64,000 nt of DNA from Symbiodinium natans (lineage: Eukaryota; Sar; Dinophyceae; Suessiales; Symbiodiniaceae), in NCBI GenBank assembly GCA_905221605.1, contig CAJNDS010000180.1, positions 685,001-749,000 of the forward strand. Reading direction: 5' to 3'. This document shows, one piece after another, positions 51,290 through 60,716 of this stretch (the first letter of the stretch is position 1; each line of letters opens with the position of its first letter). The translations under genes were made by a program, and so were the position numbers. A model generated the notes under the pieces. That model was not told the DNA's origin and ran no database searches. It saw nothing but the letters and a program-made list of their open reading frames with translations.

Positions 51290-54200
51290 TCATTTAGAGC
51301 TACAGTTACAGTAATGACAATAGGCTATACAATTAGCTTTAACATGCGCCATCTCATTATTTACGCGCTGGGCTGTTAGATTACTAACCAACTCCCCGCA
51401 CTTAACATCAAATTCAAACCCGCATCCGCATTTATTGCACCTTGAATTAATCCTATCATACAGCCACTTAGCATTAATATAATCGGCATCTTCTACATTC
51501 CTACCTGCCTTTAAATCTTGTATCTTGTAGCGCTTAACCTTGTTCTCTAAATATCGCATTAATGTAGCCTCGTTTAATTCATCATCCTTTTCTTCAGACT
51601 TGTAAAACATAACTTTATTAATATCAGTAGCCCTTGTGATGCTCGTATAAAGCCACTCTCTCGTTATTAAGTGTTGCTTCTGCCATTCATGTATAGTGAT
51701 GGACTTATCAACTGAACTACCCTGTGACGAATGACATGTAGCGCAGTAAGCATACCTAAAATGCTCATTAAGTGTAGCTATGCTCGTATGATATAATTTG
51801 TTCGTGTGTATGTTCTGTAGCACTACCCCATCGGCTCCGATGCTCTTAATCTGATACTTAAAATTGACATTAAAAGTGCTCTCCCCATCCTTCTTATATT
51901 TCCTACATATCATATACTCACCGACTTCATACCTATCCTTCTTGCTCAGATTTTTTCTAATCGTGTTTGATACATACAAGCACCGTTTATTCGTGTATGC
52001 TATGTTGTGTTCAGATGCCATTATATCGTCAGTTGTTTTAAAGTATTTATCCACAATCTGCTCAATTGGTAGTTTATGTATCCAGATGTCGTCATAAATT
52101 CTCTTAAGTTTTATTCTGTCGCTCCTCTTCTTAAGTCTCTTGGATATTTTAAGATATATTTTATGTTTAAATATTTGGTTGATGCATTCATTCAAGTAGG
52201 TCTCGTGGTCTCGTGTGTTGGTCATATCCTTTATTGGTGGCAGTTGCTTACCGTCCGCGGTGGCTATGATGATTTTGTCCTTGGAGTGTGTATTAACAAA
52301 CTCCCTTATTTTTTTTAATACATACATCCCTCCCATACCTACCTCATCAAATACTATACAGTCATAGGGACTGTGGTCAAAAGTTTCCATTCTATCTCCC
52401 TTCTCCATGGGTATAGCAAAGAATTTGTTGTTAGTCGTTGCGTCAGTTTGTGTGTTTTGTAGCAGTTGGTTCGTAGGACATACAAACAAGACATTATACC
52501 CTAAATTCTTCATATACTCGCCTATATAGCTCTTTCCACTTCCAGCATATTTAGCCTTTATTATTACAGGGTTCTTCTCTATTATTTGCTTGCAGATTGC
52601 ATCGGCATTCCATTCGTCCTCTACCATTATCCGTTCGTTCTCAAATGTCGGGATTTCAACCAACTCACTTGGCTTCATCTCGTAATTGTCGGTTGGTGGT
52701 CTGTATTGCTTATCCTTCTCTACTCTCCAGCCCCCTATCTCGTTGGAGAAGTCAAGCCGTCTTTTAGCGCGCCACAGGTCGCTAGTATCTATCAGAAAGG
52801 CATCGGTCTTGACATAATGAACCTTTATTCCTGCTTGTGTTAGTTTGCAATAATCCTCATACATCCTGAAGTTGTGGATTTGCAGTAGCAGTTCCTTAAT
52901 GTATCTATAGCCGTTGGTCAGTTCGGCTTTCGCTGTGACCGTCAGCATGTAGTATTTTTTCTCCGTTTCTTTCTCAACCTTCTCAATATCATAATATTTA
53001 CCGTTGATAATCCTATACTGTCTCAGCTCATCATCCTCTAATTGGTTCTTATCTTCATCGGTCATCTCTCTTAGTATCTCGTCGTCATACCATCCACTCA
53101 CCTTGTTTATCCTACCACCGAACAGGCTCTGATGATAGACCGTTTCGGACAGAGTGTCAAAGACTAAGGTTTTCTGTGCTTTGTTCGTGCCCTTCTCCAA
53201 CAGTCCTATATTTACATTGGCTATGAGCTTCTTAATATTAGTGTCTTCATGTAGTTTGTTTGATATACTAGTTTCCCAAAGTTTCTCAACGATGTTTTTA
53301 TAATTGACCTTGTATGTGTGAGAAGGGAGTTTATAATACAAAATCTGACATTTCCCAGATAAGTGTTTTAAAAACTTACCGTATATTAACATATAGGGCT
53401 TATTGAAGAACATCGGTGCCTCATCAACTGCCCTCACGAGAAAAAGGCCCAAAACCCCAAATTCCTTGTAATCGTGCTTATCATAATCATAAGGCTTCCA
53501 GATGTCAAACTCGTTGAATACGGGAACTTCTACAATCTGATTGTATGCCCAAGTGTAAGCCTTACTCCTATCAATCTCTATGTGCATATCGTCCCTACTA
53601 TCATGAAGCTGAAGGATGTTTCCAGAAGGTGCTATACTGTGACACTGTCTGAAAATTTCCCTATCAGCTTCATTATAATAGGATTTGTGCAGTGGATTAA
53701 ACAGCTCCTGATTGAATTCGTGCATCGCCTTTGACATGTTGTTATATGTTGCTTCAGCATCCCTCAGAAAATCCTCTTCGGCATTCTCTATCGTTATACT
53801 TCCGTCCATGGATGTGGTTATTAGGTTCTGCGTTTTGACCCTATACTTGATTTCCTTATACTTTCTTTTAGTGAGCTTCACCTTAAACTTGAAATTCAGT
53901 TCCGATATCACTCCCGCCATAAACTTGATGTATGGCTCGTATCCTGCTTCCCTGCTTTGGTAGTATAACGTGGCTAAGTTGTTGTGGCTGTAAATCATCG
54001 TGTATTCCTCCTTCTCTGTGTATTTGAGGAGGTCGTCTATGTGCTCTATCATTCTACATTCAACTGGTTCGTCTCGCTCGTTAATGTGATAATCACTTGA
54101 AGCCTTAACATTGATGTTATGCTCTCTCTCTACCGCCATCAGCCGTTGCAATGCTTTTATATCTGTATTTATAGTATAAATATGGTCGTTTTTCACTAAA

Positions 54201-55234
54201 GCATAGAAGGTTTTATGATGATGGTCTCTTTTAGGAGGGTCGTAGGTAAAAATTAGGTTCTCCATGTCGTCAAATATTCTAGCGGTTATACGATACTCTT
54301 TAAAGACCTTTGCCATATCCTCTATTGATGCTCCAACGGTTTTAAATTCATCTTCTGTGGTTCCTATCAGCTCAAGCACTGCTTTTCTCGTCATCGGCTT
54401 CTTTTTCTTATCGCTCATGAGACTGTCCATATAAAAGTCAGTTAAGGTATTTATCCAGCACTCGTGCTTGACATAATGCTTGACCCGTATGGCTTCAGCG
54501 AAGGTCTCGTATTCGGGGTCTAGCTCAGTTTCTATGAACCTGTGATAGATGCCTATGTTGTCGGAGTTTCGTAGTTTTCTATTTTTGGGGTCATACTTCT
54601 CACCGTCGCCATCAACGGGAACGGCATTTAAAATCTTAAGGGCATCAATATTATATTTTTTGGAAATGAAGTCCTGAATATCATCGTCCTTTTGTAGCTC
54701 AAGTGTCGTTTTTACATACAGGTCTGGGTGGTCATATTTGATAATCCGTTTGCCGACATTATCCTCTACATCCTTAGTAGTTTTAATGTTGGCTGTTTTG
54801 GGCTCTCTGGTTAGTAGGTATAGAGGCTCTCCCCTGCTGTCTGAAAATGCCTTTTTCGTTTTACTACCCTCTTCCTTTTGGTAGGTGTAGAACAAGACAT
54901 CAATAGAATAGCTTCGTTGGACGCTTCGTTTTCTTCTTTCCGTGTTCTCCTTCTGGCTTCTTTCCATCCTCACACCTAACGGTTCTTTCTCCTCATGTTT
55001 CTCTACGAGCTTGTCGTAGTTTCTCGTAGCCTTCGCTTTGTCCTTGGTCGTGGTTGCGCTAATCAGCTCGTTTATAATCTTAGATGCGGTGGTGACTTGT
55101 GCTATTTTACGGTCGTCATACAGGTTTATGATGTTTCTGATTTTGGCTCTGGTGTCTGTTGATACTCTGTTCCTATTTACTCGTAATGTGCTTTCTAAGG
55201 CACTCAGATTTCTTCGTATAGCTTTTCGTGTCAT
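51290..55234 (-). CDS. Family-B-like DNA polymerase fused to SF1 helicase, with C-terminal zinc ribbon
   Basis: 1,314 codons. Residues about 550-815 carry palm-like motifs: A (IEIDRSKAYT, about 552), B (KKLIANVNIG, about 667) and C (VHYVKTDAFLID, about 803), where TD replaces the usual DTD. Residues about 890-1240 are an SF1B helicase (Pif1/RecD/Dda-like): Walker A AGSGKS (about 896), Walker B VFDEVGMGG (about 960), TCHSSQGSSVDKS (about 1167) and LYTSITRA. The last 50 residues have CNKCGCGFEFDVKCG and CIAYCHYCN, a zinc-binding tail. The N-terminal 500 residues are not assigned; an intact exonuclease was not recognised. It probably replicates the virus. It is the first of the minus-strand genes, reading from a divergent AT-rich promoter region at 55235-55384. 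Confidence 0.85.
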   Translation of the reverse strand: MTRKAIRRNLSALESTLRVNRNRVSTDTRAKIRNIINLYDDRKIAQVTTASKIINELISATTTKDKAKATRNYDKLVEKHEEKEPLGVRMERSQKENTERRKRSVQRSYSIDVLFYTYQKEEGSKTKKAFSDSRGEPLYLLTREPKTANIKTTKDVEDNVGKRIIKYDHPDLYVKTTLELQKDDDIQDFISKKYNIDALKILNAVPVDGDGEKYDPKNRKLRNSDNIGIYHRFIETELDPEYETFAEAIRVKHYVKHECWINTLTDFYMDSLMSDKKKKPMTRKAVLELIGTTEDEFKTVGASIEDMAKVFKEYRITARIFDDMENLIFTYDPPKRDHHHKTFYALVKNDHIYTINTDIKALQRLMAVEREHNINVKASSDYHINERDEPVECRMIEHIDDLLKYTEKEEYTMIYSHNNLATLYYQSREAGYEPYIKFMAGVISELNFKFKVKLTKRKYKEIKYRVKTQNLITTSMDGSITIENAEEDFLRDAEATYNNMSKAMHEFNQELFNPLHKSYYNEADREIFRQCHSIAPSGNILQLHDSRDDMHIEIDRSKAYTWAYNQIVEVPVFNEFDIWKPYDYDKHDYKEFGVLGLFLVRAVDEAPMFFNKPYMLIYGKFLKHLSGKCQILYYKLPSHTYKVNYKNIVEKLWETSISNKLHEDTNIKKLIANVNIGLLEKGTNKAQKTLVFDTLSETVYHQSLFGGRINKVSGWYDDEILREMTDEDKNQLEDDELRQYRIINGKYYDIEKVEKETEKKYYMLTVTAKAELTNGYRYIKELLLQIHNFRMYEDYCKLTQAGIKVHYVKTDAFLIDTSDLWRAKRRLDFSNEIGGWRVEKDKQYRPPTDNYEMKPSELVEIPTFENERIMVEDEWNADAICKQIIEKNPVIIKAKYAGSGKSYIGEYMKNLGYNVLFVCPTNQLLQNTQTDATTNNKFFAIPMEKGDRMETFDHSPYDCIVFDEVGMGGMYVLKKIREFVNTHSKDKIIIATADGKQLPPIKDMTNTRDHETYLNECINQIFKHKIYLKISKRLKKRSDRIKLKRIYDDIWIHKLPIEQIVDKYFKTTDDIMASEHNIAYTNKRCLYVSNTIRKNLSKKDRYEVGEYMICRKYKKDGESTFNVNFKYQIKSIGADGVVLQNIHTNKLYHTSIATLNEHFRYAYCATCHSSQGSSVDKSITIHEWQKQHLITREWLYTSITRATDINKVMFYKSEEKDDELNEATLMRYLENKVKRYKIQDLKAGRNVEDADYINAKWLYDRINSRCNKCGCGFEFDVKCGELVSNLTAQRVNNEMAHVKANCIAYCHYCNCSSK

Positions 55235-55384
55235 ATTTAGATTTAGATATTAATTTAATATAGTTATCATTTCTTTAAAAGGGTTTTCCTTGAATTGTTG
55301 CTTATCATTTCATTTTGAATAATTTCTCTCTGTGCGTTTAAGGTATTTAAAGGAATATTTACATATTATGTTATAATAGGAATA
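55235..55384. promoter_or_regulatory. Divergent AT-rich intergenic region
   Basis: 150 bp between the polymerase (minus) and a small plus-strand gene, with TTTAGATATTAATTTAATAT near the polymerase start and TATTATGTTATAATAGGAATA before the plus-strand ATG. The layout suggests back-to-back promoters. Confidence 0.5.
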
Positions 55385-55663
55385 ATGGTTAAAACTTCAA
55401 TCTATCACGATGTAATTAAGGATTTAAACCCTGATGAATACACAATGGAAGAAATCAAAAAGCAGATGGCCATATACAACAGGCTGTATTACTTGAAGCT
55501 CAAACAGCAGGAAGGGTATATGGAAAGCAAGAAGGAGAAGGTGAAACGGGCCTACCGCCAGAAGGCAATAGCGCAGATGATTAAGGACGACAACATCAAT
55601 GTAAATGAGCTTTCTAGCCCTCAGGAATTATTGGACGCTCTTTTAAAAAAGCCTAATAATTGA
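55385..55663 (+). CDS. Small basic helical viral protein
   Basis: 92 codons, mostly predicted helix, Lys/Glu-rich (KKEKVKRAYRQKAIAQMIKD), with no Cys or membrane segment. It is the only plus-strand gene left of 59.8 kb. It could be a DNA-binding or regulatory protein, but nothing identifies it. Confidence 0.6.
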   Translation: MVKTSIYHDVIKDLNPDEYTMEEIKKQMAIYNRLYYLKLKQQEGYMESKKEKVKRAYRQKAIAQMIKDDNINVNELSSPQELLDALLKKPNN

Positions 55664-55710
55664 TAATATTATTGCTAAATAATATTATTAATTATTTTAT
55701 TTACTTTTTA

Positions 55711-56526
55711 CTAAGAACTTACAGACTGAATACTTGAGCGCCTTGAACTGGTTCTGCTTCTTATGTATTCTATTGTTTCTTGCGAGCGCCTTGAGCTTAC
55801 AACACTTTGTGGGGGTGTAGCTTCATCAACATATTCAATTGTCCTATCACTATTAATAGAACTTTGAACTGATACAGGTGGCGAAGAACGAACATATTCA
55901 CTTAATGCCTCTTCTTCAATAGGTAATAAAGCACTCCTGTTTGAACTTCTTCTGGAACTTGATGAAGATGATGATGAAGGCTCATAAGATTTTTTAACAT
56001 TCATAGGTAAACTATCGTCGCTCTCTTCACTTTGTTTTTTCTCTACATAAGCTTCATGTAAATCTTCTTCTTCTTCTATTTGTTGCCTTCTACTTCTCAT
56101 TTCCTCTCTTTCTTCTTTAAATTCATCCTCTCCGAACATAGCATCATACATTCTCCTCATTATTGATTTACCTCTTTCTCTTTCCCTTTGTGGTTCGCGG
56201 TCGCGTTCGCGTTCATGTTCCTTTTCTACACTTGCTTCGCTTTCATCTGTTTGTCTCTCTTTAACTTCTTCTTCAATTGTTTTCATACTTTCACTTTCTG
56301 TTATGCTTGGTGTAACATCAAAATTATCGGTTTGTGTTCCCTTATCAGGGTTATCATTTAACAAAACTGTTTTCCTGTCATAATTATTCAAATCAAAGTC
56401 ATCAAAATCAACATCATCTAACAATATTCCTTGTTGTGTTCTTTTCTGTTTCTCTGGTAATATTTTTAGTCTGTGTGTTCTCGCTTCTCTTTCAATTTGT
56501 TCAAATGTTGGGCGAAGTTTTAGCAT
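55711..56526 (-). CDS. Low-complexity charged virion-type protein with LKLRPT N-terminus
   Basis: 271 codons. It starts MLKLRPTFEQIER, the same N-terminal pattern as the next protein (LKLRPTYDEMIG). The middle is strongly charged (EKEHERERDREPQRERERGK) and the C-terminus is Ser/Arg-rich (SSSSSSSSRRSS, repeated SSRRS). It is probably disordered. The position in the capsid gene group and the shared N-terminus suggest a structural or scaffold role; this is inference. Confidence 0.65.
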   Translation of the reverse strand: MLKLRPTFEQIEREARTHRLKILPEKQKRTQQGILLDDVDFDDFDLNNYDRKTVLLNDNPDKGTQTDNFDVTPSITESESMKTIEEEVKERQTDESEASVEKEHERERDREPQRERERGKSIMRRMYDAMFGEDEFKEEREEMRSRRQQIEEEEDLHEAYVEKKQSEESDDSLPMNVKKSYEPSSSSSSSSRRSSNRSALLPIEEEALSEYVRSSPPVSVQSSINSDRTIEYVDEATPPQSVVSSRRSQETIEYIRSRTSSRRSSIQSVSS

Positions 56527-56541
56527 ATACTAATAATTAGA

Positions 56542-57567
56542 TTAAATTAAACTCATAACAGCACTTCTAGCCCCTGCCACGACAGCCTCCTTTACAGCCT
56601 CTTTTCCTGCTTCTAAAACAGCACCACCTACGGCTCTAGCTCCACTAGCAATAGCAGAACCTATACCACCTGAACTAGAACTAGCTGATTTAGCCTTCTT
56701 CATGTTTCTCCATTCTTTTGTTCTTTTTCTTAACAGTTCGTCATTCACCATTGTTTGCCATTCGTTCTCTTCTGGTTCTGTTCCTATGAGATTTTCAATA
56801 ATTCTTAATAAATACAATTTCTTTGATAGTTCATCAGGTAGATTTTCAACATCAGTTTCCATTTTGTCTGTTAGCTGTCCTCTGATATACAACTGAAATA
56901 ATAAGTCATCATAATTTATTTTCTGGTTCGTCTTCATTTTTTCAATATCATTGTTCCAAAATAACAACCCCCTTTGATATGGATTAGGGTCTGTATCTTC
57001 TGCTGGTATTAGTTCTTCTTCTGAACTCTCTTGTTGTATCGGTTCTAGAGGTGGCATATCATCTTCCCCATCAATATTAACTCCGGCGGGTAATGATTGT
57101 CTATGTGCTTCATCTAAATCAGTTTTTGCTGATGATGCTGATGCTTGTTGTGCTTCTCGTTGTCGCTGTTGATGTTTTTCCATTTCCGCCTTTATCATCA
57201 TAATTTGCTCATCTGACATATTAACATCATTTGTAGGTGTTTCAAAGCCGTCGGCAGTGTAAGCACCTATAGGCGTTCTACCTCCATAACTTAGGACACC
57301 CATTGATGAGCCGGTAGCCATTGCCGTTTGTCTCAACTGTGTTTGTCTTATTTCCTCTTTTACCTTGTCTTCCTCTTGCTTCTTCAAGCCTAGAAAATCA
57401 ATATTATCAAACTGACTGCCGAACTGATTATTTCTAAATATTGTTGCTCGTCTGTCAATCACTTGTTCTATTGATGGTCTGTTGGGGTCTCCTTGACTTT
57501 CAATCATTCCTATCATTTCATCGTATGTTGGGCGTAGTTTTAATTCAGACTTTAATGTTTTAATCAT
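56542..57567 (-). CDS. Putative minor virion protein with LKLRPT motif and amphipathic C-terminus
   Basis: 341 codons. N-terminal LKLRPTYDEMIGMI is shared with the neighbouring protein. The middle is Gln/Glu-rich and helical with a small globular-looking part (YDDLLFQLYIRGQLTDKMET). The end is Gly/Ala-rich and amphipathic (GAVLEAGKEAVKEAVVAGAR). Such an end recalls membrane-active virion proteins of other double-jelly-roll viruses, but there is no sequence proof. Confidence 0.65.
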   Translation of the reverse strand: MIKTLKSELKLRPTYDEMIGMIESQGDPNRPSIEQVIDRRATIFRNNQFGSQFDNIDFLGLKKQEEDKVKEEIRQTQLRQTAMATGSSMGVLSYGGRTPIGAYTADGFETPTNDVNMSDEQIMMIKAEMEKHQQRQREAQQASASSAKTDLDEAHRQSLPAGVNIDGEDDMPPLEPIQQESSEEELIPAEDTDPNPYQRGLLFWNNDIEKMKTNQKINYDDLLFQLYIRGQLTDKMETDVENLPDELSKKLYLLRIIENLIGTEPEENEWQTMVNDELLRKRTKEWRNMKKAKSASSSSGGIGSAIASGARAVGGAVLEAGKEAVKEAVVAGARSAVMSLI

Positions 57568-57588
57568 TATTATATTTAGAATTAGATT

Positions 57589-57909
57589 TTAATTTATTTC
57601 TGCCATTATATGTTTTAATTCATCTTGCTTCTTTTTCAGTTCTTCTTTTGTTCTTACTGGCATCATTGGACGCTCTAACTGTCTGTTAATATCATCTAAT
57701 TGACCTTGATACAACGACTTCTTTTGATGTTGTATCCAGTCATTCCTTAACCTAATGTTTTTGGCTCTGTTCTCTGCTTCTTCAATTCTTAATTTCATGT
57801 CTTCAATTTGTTTCCTTCGTGAAGCAACACCGAAGGTATCTTCAACATCATACGTCTGGCTAACCATCGGCATACGCTTGAACTCAGGCTTACTCTTAAA
57901 CATACTCAT
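57589..57909 (-). CDS. Small coiled-coil viral protein
   Basis: 106 codons. MSMFKSKPEFKRMP begins it, a looser version of the LKxRPT-type start of the two following genes. The rest is a long predicted coiled coil (RRKQIEDMKLRIEEAENRAK and later KTKEELKKKQ-type heptads). It is likely a virion or scaffolding protein. Confidence 0.6.
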   Translation of the reverse strand: MSMFKSKPEFKRMPMVSQTYDVEDTFGVASRRKQIEDMKLRIEEAENRAKNIRLRNDWIQHQKKSLYQGQLDDINRQLERPMMPVRTKEELKKKQDELKHIMAEIN

Positions 57910-57940
57910 ATTATTAATATTATTTAGATTAAAAATATTA

Positions 57941-58288
57941 TTAGTAATTAATTTTTGACTTCATTATCTCAACTGCTTCTTCAGGAAAATCAATAACATA
58001 TTTGTCAATCTCATTCAACATCATTTCAGACAGGTTGTAAGTGCCGAGTTCGGTTTCAGTTCTTGCATTGCGAACAGGGAATATGTTTTCAGTGTTTCTT
58101 AAATGCTCCTTTAGTTCATTTAAAGGCATTAGTTGTTTTGGAACAGTAGTTTCACATTTTACACACGCCTCTAATGTAGCGATTTGTTTTAATAGTTCAT
58201 CATTAACATCAAGACCTTTATCACGCATTACATAAAAACCATAATTAAATATTAAACTGCCTTTTTCCTCTTTTGTTAATTCTTTCAT
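57941..58288 (-). CDS. Hypothetical viral protein
   Basis: 115 codons, acidic and mainly helical, with one CVKC pair (residues about 41-44). A TATA-like sequence (AATATAATATATACTTAT on the coding strand) directly precedes the ATG. No family is recognised. Confidence 0.6.
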   Translation of the reverse strand: MKELTKEEKGSLIFNYGFYVMRDKGLDVNDELLKQIATLEACVKCETTVPKQLMPLNELKEHLRNTENIFPVRNARTETELGTYNLSEMMLNEIDKYVIDFPEEAVEIMKSKINY

Positions 58289-58304
58289 ATAAGTATATAT
58301 TATA

Positions 58305-58889
58305 TTAAAACATTTTTGATTTAAAACTGTTAATCTTTTGTATATGTTCCTCTCTTTTTGCTCTTCTTATTTCGTTATAAGATGCTTCTAGTAATTCTCT
58401 TGCTGTTAGTTGCCGTGGCACACTTGGCTTTGCTTTCGTTTTAACTTCAATAGGTTCGGAATAATTAACAACTTCATTTTGAGCGTTTTTATCGTTTTCT
58501 TTGATTTCATATTTTGCTTTCATTTCCGCTTCAATTTCTTTCCTTAGTTTTTCTTCAACCTTGGTCCCGTAACTTGCCTTCTGCTTATTCACTGGTAATG
58601 TTTCCGTTGGCTGTCCCTTGCAATAATGTGGGTGGGTGTTTCTTAGAGATTTGGGTAACATCTTTTTATTACAAGCCTGACATTCAACTAACTCTACTAC
58701 TTTAACACTTCTCGCTAATTTCTTGGGAGTTGCTTTCGCTTTTGGTTTTGTTTGCTCTTTAGATGTTTCTTCAGTAGCTTCTTTAATTTGTTCTGTTGGT
58801 GCTTCTTCAGGCGCTTCTTCAATAACTTCATTAGCCACTTCTTCATTAGCTTCTTCATTTTTAACCTCCTCAACTGCTTCACTGCTCAT
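58305..58889 (-). CDS. Acidic viral protein with a C2HC-type zinc finger
   Basis: 194 codons. The first 50 residues are Glu/Ala/Thr repeats (EEAPEEAPTEQ). Next is CQACNKKMLPKSLRNTHPHYC, a C-x2-C-x12-H-x3-C-like finger (about residues 73-93). A basic helical C-terminus follows. Upstream is TATATACTATATTAATTA. A nucleic-acid-binding or virion role is possible but not shown. Confidence 0.65.
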   Translation of the reverse strand: MSSEAVEEVKNEEANEEVANEVIEEAPEEAPTEQIKEATEETSKEQTKPKAKATPKKLARSVKVVELVECQACNKKMLPKSLRNTHPHYCKGQPTETLPVNKQKASYGTKVEEKLRKEIEAEMKAKYEIKENDKNAQNEVVNYSEPIEVKTKAKPSVPRQLTARELLEASYNEIRRAKREEHIQKINSFKSKMF

Positions 58890-58927
58890 TAATTAATATA
58901 GTATATATTTTTCTAATTAGATATTTA

Positions 58928-59764
58928 TCAACCCCTGAAAAATGTTAAAGTGAAAGAGATATCAACATTATTTAAATTAACCGTCTGATTTAAATTATTA
59001 CTAAGTCTAAAATTCAATCTGCGAAGCATTTTGTTACTAACATCAATATAATCAACACTGCTTAATTCATTGTCGTTTATAATTCCTAAATAGGGAACTG
59101 TTACGTTAATGTTCTTCACAATTGATGAATTACCCGCTACTGTTAATTGGTTGTAGTTGCTAATTTCATTACAATGTAAATACAAACTCTTGAAGGGGAC
59201 AAGGCCAATAAAATTAGTAATGTAAGGAACAAGATTAGTGTAAGCATCGGGCGCGGGTGTTGTATTACCCATTACGCGATTAATTGAATTCAAATTATTA
59301 ACATCAACATCATCTAAAAATGAACCGACAAAAGGCGCAACTTCAGCATCCGTTAAGACAACGAATATAACAGTAGCATAATTAACAGCAATCCTAATTT
59401 TGTTGGTTGTTGCGTTATACCTTACTGTGTATGTATCAGGTCTATCCACTGTATCAAAATAGTTATTTAGTTGCGTTTCTAATTCAGTTGTTAATTCAGA
59501 GGCGGTGTAATTACCTTCGGGAATTGGTATTTTACGATAATAAGCACCCGCTACCAGAGCAGGAGGTAATACTTGATGTCTGAAGTATAAATTATTATTT
59601 GTGCTGTTTATTGAATACCACGAATGGGGAATGCTTACCTCGTGAATTTGACATAGCATATTGTCTTCTAACTGCACCGTTTCAGGTAAATCAATCGTGA
59701 ATTCAGATGAAGTGCCACTCACTTTATAACTACTATCAATATATACTTTTTTAAATTTGAGCAT
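58928..59764 (-). CDS. Minor capsid (penton-like) protein
   Basis: 278 codons. The N-terminus (VYIDSSYKVSGTSSEFTIDL, then QIHEVSIPHSWYSIN) matches the pattern of minor capsid/penton proteins in polinton-like viruses. The protein is rich in beta-type Asn/Thr/Val sequence throughout, as expected of a single jelly roll. It forms capsid vertices in relatives. It is divergent from the lipase gene across a 40-bp AT-rich gap. Confidence 0.82.
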   Translation of the reverse strand: MLKFKKVYIDSSYKVSGTSSEFTIDLPETVQLEDNMLCQIHEVSIPHSWYSINSTNNNLYFRHQVLPPALVAGAYYRKIPIPEGNYTASELTTELETQLNNYFDTVDRPDTYTVRYNATTNKIRIAVNYATVIFVVLTDAEVAPFVGSFLDDVDVNNLNSINRVMGNTTPAPDAYTNLVPYITNFIGLVPFKSLYLHCNEISNYNQLTVAGNSSIVKNINVTVPYLGIINDNELSSVDYIDVSNKMLRRLNFRLSNNLNQTVNLNNVDISFTLTFFRG

Positions 59765-59804
59765 TATTAATTAAATGATAAAATAATTTATAACTTATTT
59801 TATA
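59765..59804. promoter_or_regulatory. Compact divergent promoter region
   Basis: 40 bp of almost pure A/T (TTAAATGATAAAATAATTTA) separate the start codons of the penton-like (minus) and lipase-like (plus) genes. Both must be driven from here or from within the neighbouring genes. Confidence 0.5.
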
Positions 59805-60446
59805 ATGCATAAACATAAAAGAAGAAATGAAGGAATAATATATGAAGCGCCTAATACAAGAAATAAAATACATGACGATGTTAGGGAAGAATTAGCAGGT
59901 GCCGAAACGTTCTTAACGGACACACAAGGACTTAAATTAGCATACGAAAATCCTGACGGAATATATCAGAATGGCTCTATTCTATATATAGCAGGAACTA
60001 AAAGTGGGAGAGATGTTTATGATGATTTAAAATTACCGTTATATCAAACAAGAAACACGAAGAGATACAAAGACGTTGATAAGTTCATTGAAGACGGAAC
60101 TATAGAAGTTGATGGTAAAAAACTTACAGGAATTACTGATATCATTAGCCATAGTTTAGGTTCAGCAGTGGGACAACAAATAAATACTGATTATGGTAAT
60201 ATTTTTAGAAGTCGCAGTTATGGGTCTCCTTTTGTTTCAAATCAAAGACCGCAAGACACAGGAACAAATTTAAGAATACGAAAGGCTGGTGATGTTGTTA
60301 GTATGTTTGATAGAGGAAGCACAACATTAAATAAGGGAACTTTAGACCCTTTGCAAAATCATTCCTATCAAGACATAGGAAATGTTCATAATAAACCAGG
60401 CAACTTACCAATAACACAAGAAGAGTTTATGCAACAATTTAATTAA
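59805..60446 (+). CDS. Lipase-like alpha/beta hydrolase
   Basis: 213 codons. The nucleophile elbow is IISHSLGSAVG with Ser117 (SHSLG rather than the common GHSLG). A plausible triad is completed by Asp163 in AGDVVSMFD and His186 in QNHSYQD. A strand before the elbow reads GSILYIAGTKSGRDVYDDL, as in class-3-type lipases. It lies between the capsid genes, so a role in membrane penetration or in the virion is inferred. No signal peptide is seen. Confidence 0.78.
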   Translation: MHKHKRRNEGIIYEAPNTRNKIHDDVREELAGAETFLTDTQGLKLAYENPDGIYQNGSILYIAGTKSGRDVYDDLKLPLYQTRNTKRYKDVDKFIEDGTIEVDGKKLTGITDIISHSLGSAVGQQINTDYGNIFRSRSYGSPFVSNQRPQDTGTNLRIRKAGDVVSMFDRGSTTLNKGTLDPLQNHSYQDIGNVHNKPGNLPITQEEFMQQFN

Positions 60447-60465
60447 TTTCTAAATAATAATAATA

Positions 60466-60660
60466 ATGTTTCATAAAAAGGCAACAACATACGAACAGAT
60501 GGAGAAGACGACACCAAAAGAGAAGAAGTTTAAGCAAAACAGTTATGAAGAAATAAGGAAACTTGTGGAAGAAAATGAAGGAAATAATATAGTTAAAGAT
60601 ATTAAGAACAAAAAGAAAAATAATAAAGAAATTTCATATAATTTTAAATTATTTGATTAA
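60466..60660 (+). CDS. Small Lys-rich viral protein
   Basis: 64 codons, very basic (KKATTYEQMEKTTPKEKKFK; NKKKNNKEI). It fits exactly between the lipase-like and capsid genes with short AT gaps. It might be a DNA-condensing or adaptor peptide. No family is known to me. Confidence 0.5.
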   Translation: MFHKKATTYEQMEKTTPKEKKFKQNSYEEIRKLVEENEGNNIVKDIKNKKKNNKEISYNFKLFD

Positions 60661-60697
60661 ATATAATATTAACAATTATATTTAATTAAATTTTTCT

Positions 60698-60716
60698 ATA
60701 GTAAAATATATATTAG
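60698..60716 (+). promoter_or_regulatory. TATA-like sequence before the major capsid gene
   Basis: TAGTAAAATATATATTAG directly abuts the start codon. Similar TATATATA-type strings precede the genes starting at 49203, 58288 and 58889, so a shared late promoter type is plausible. Confidence 0.45.
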
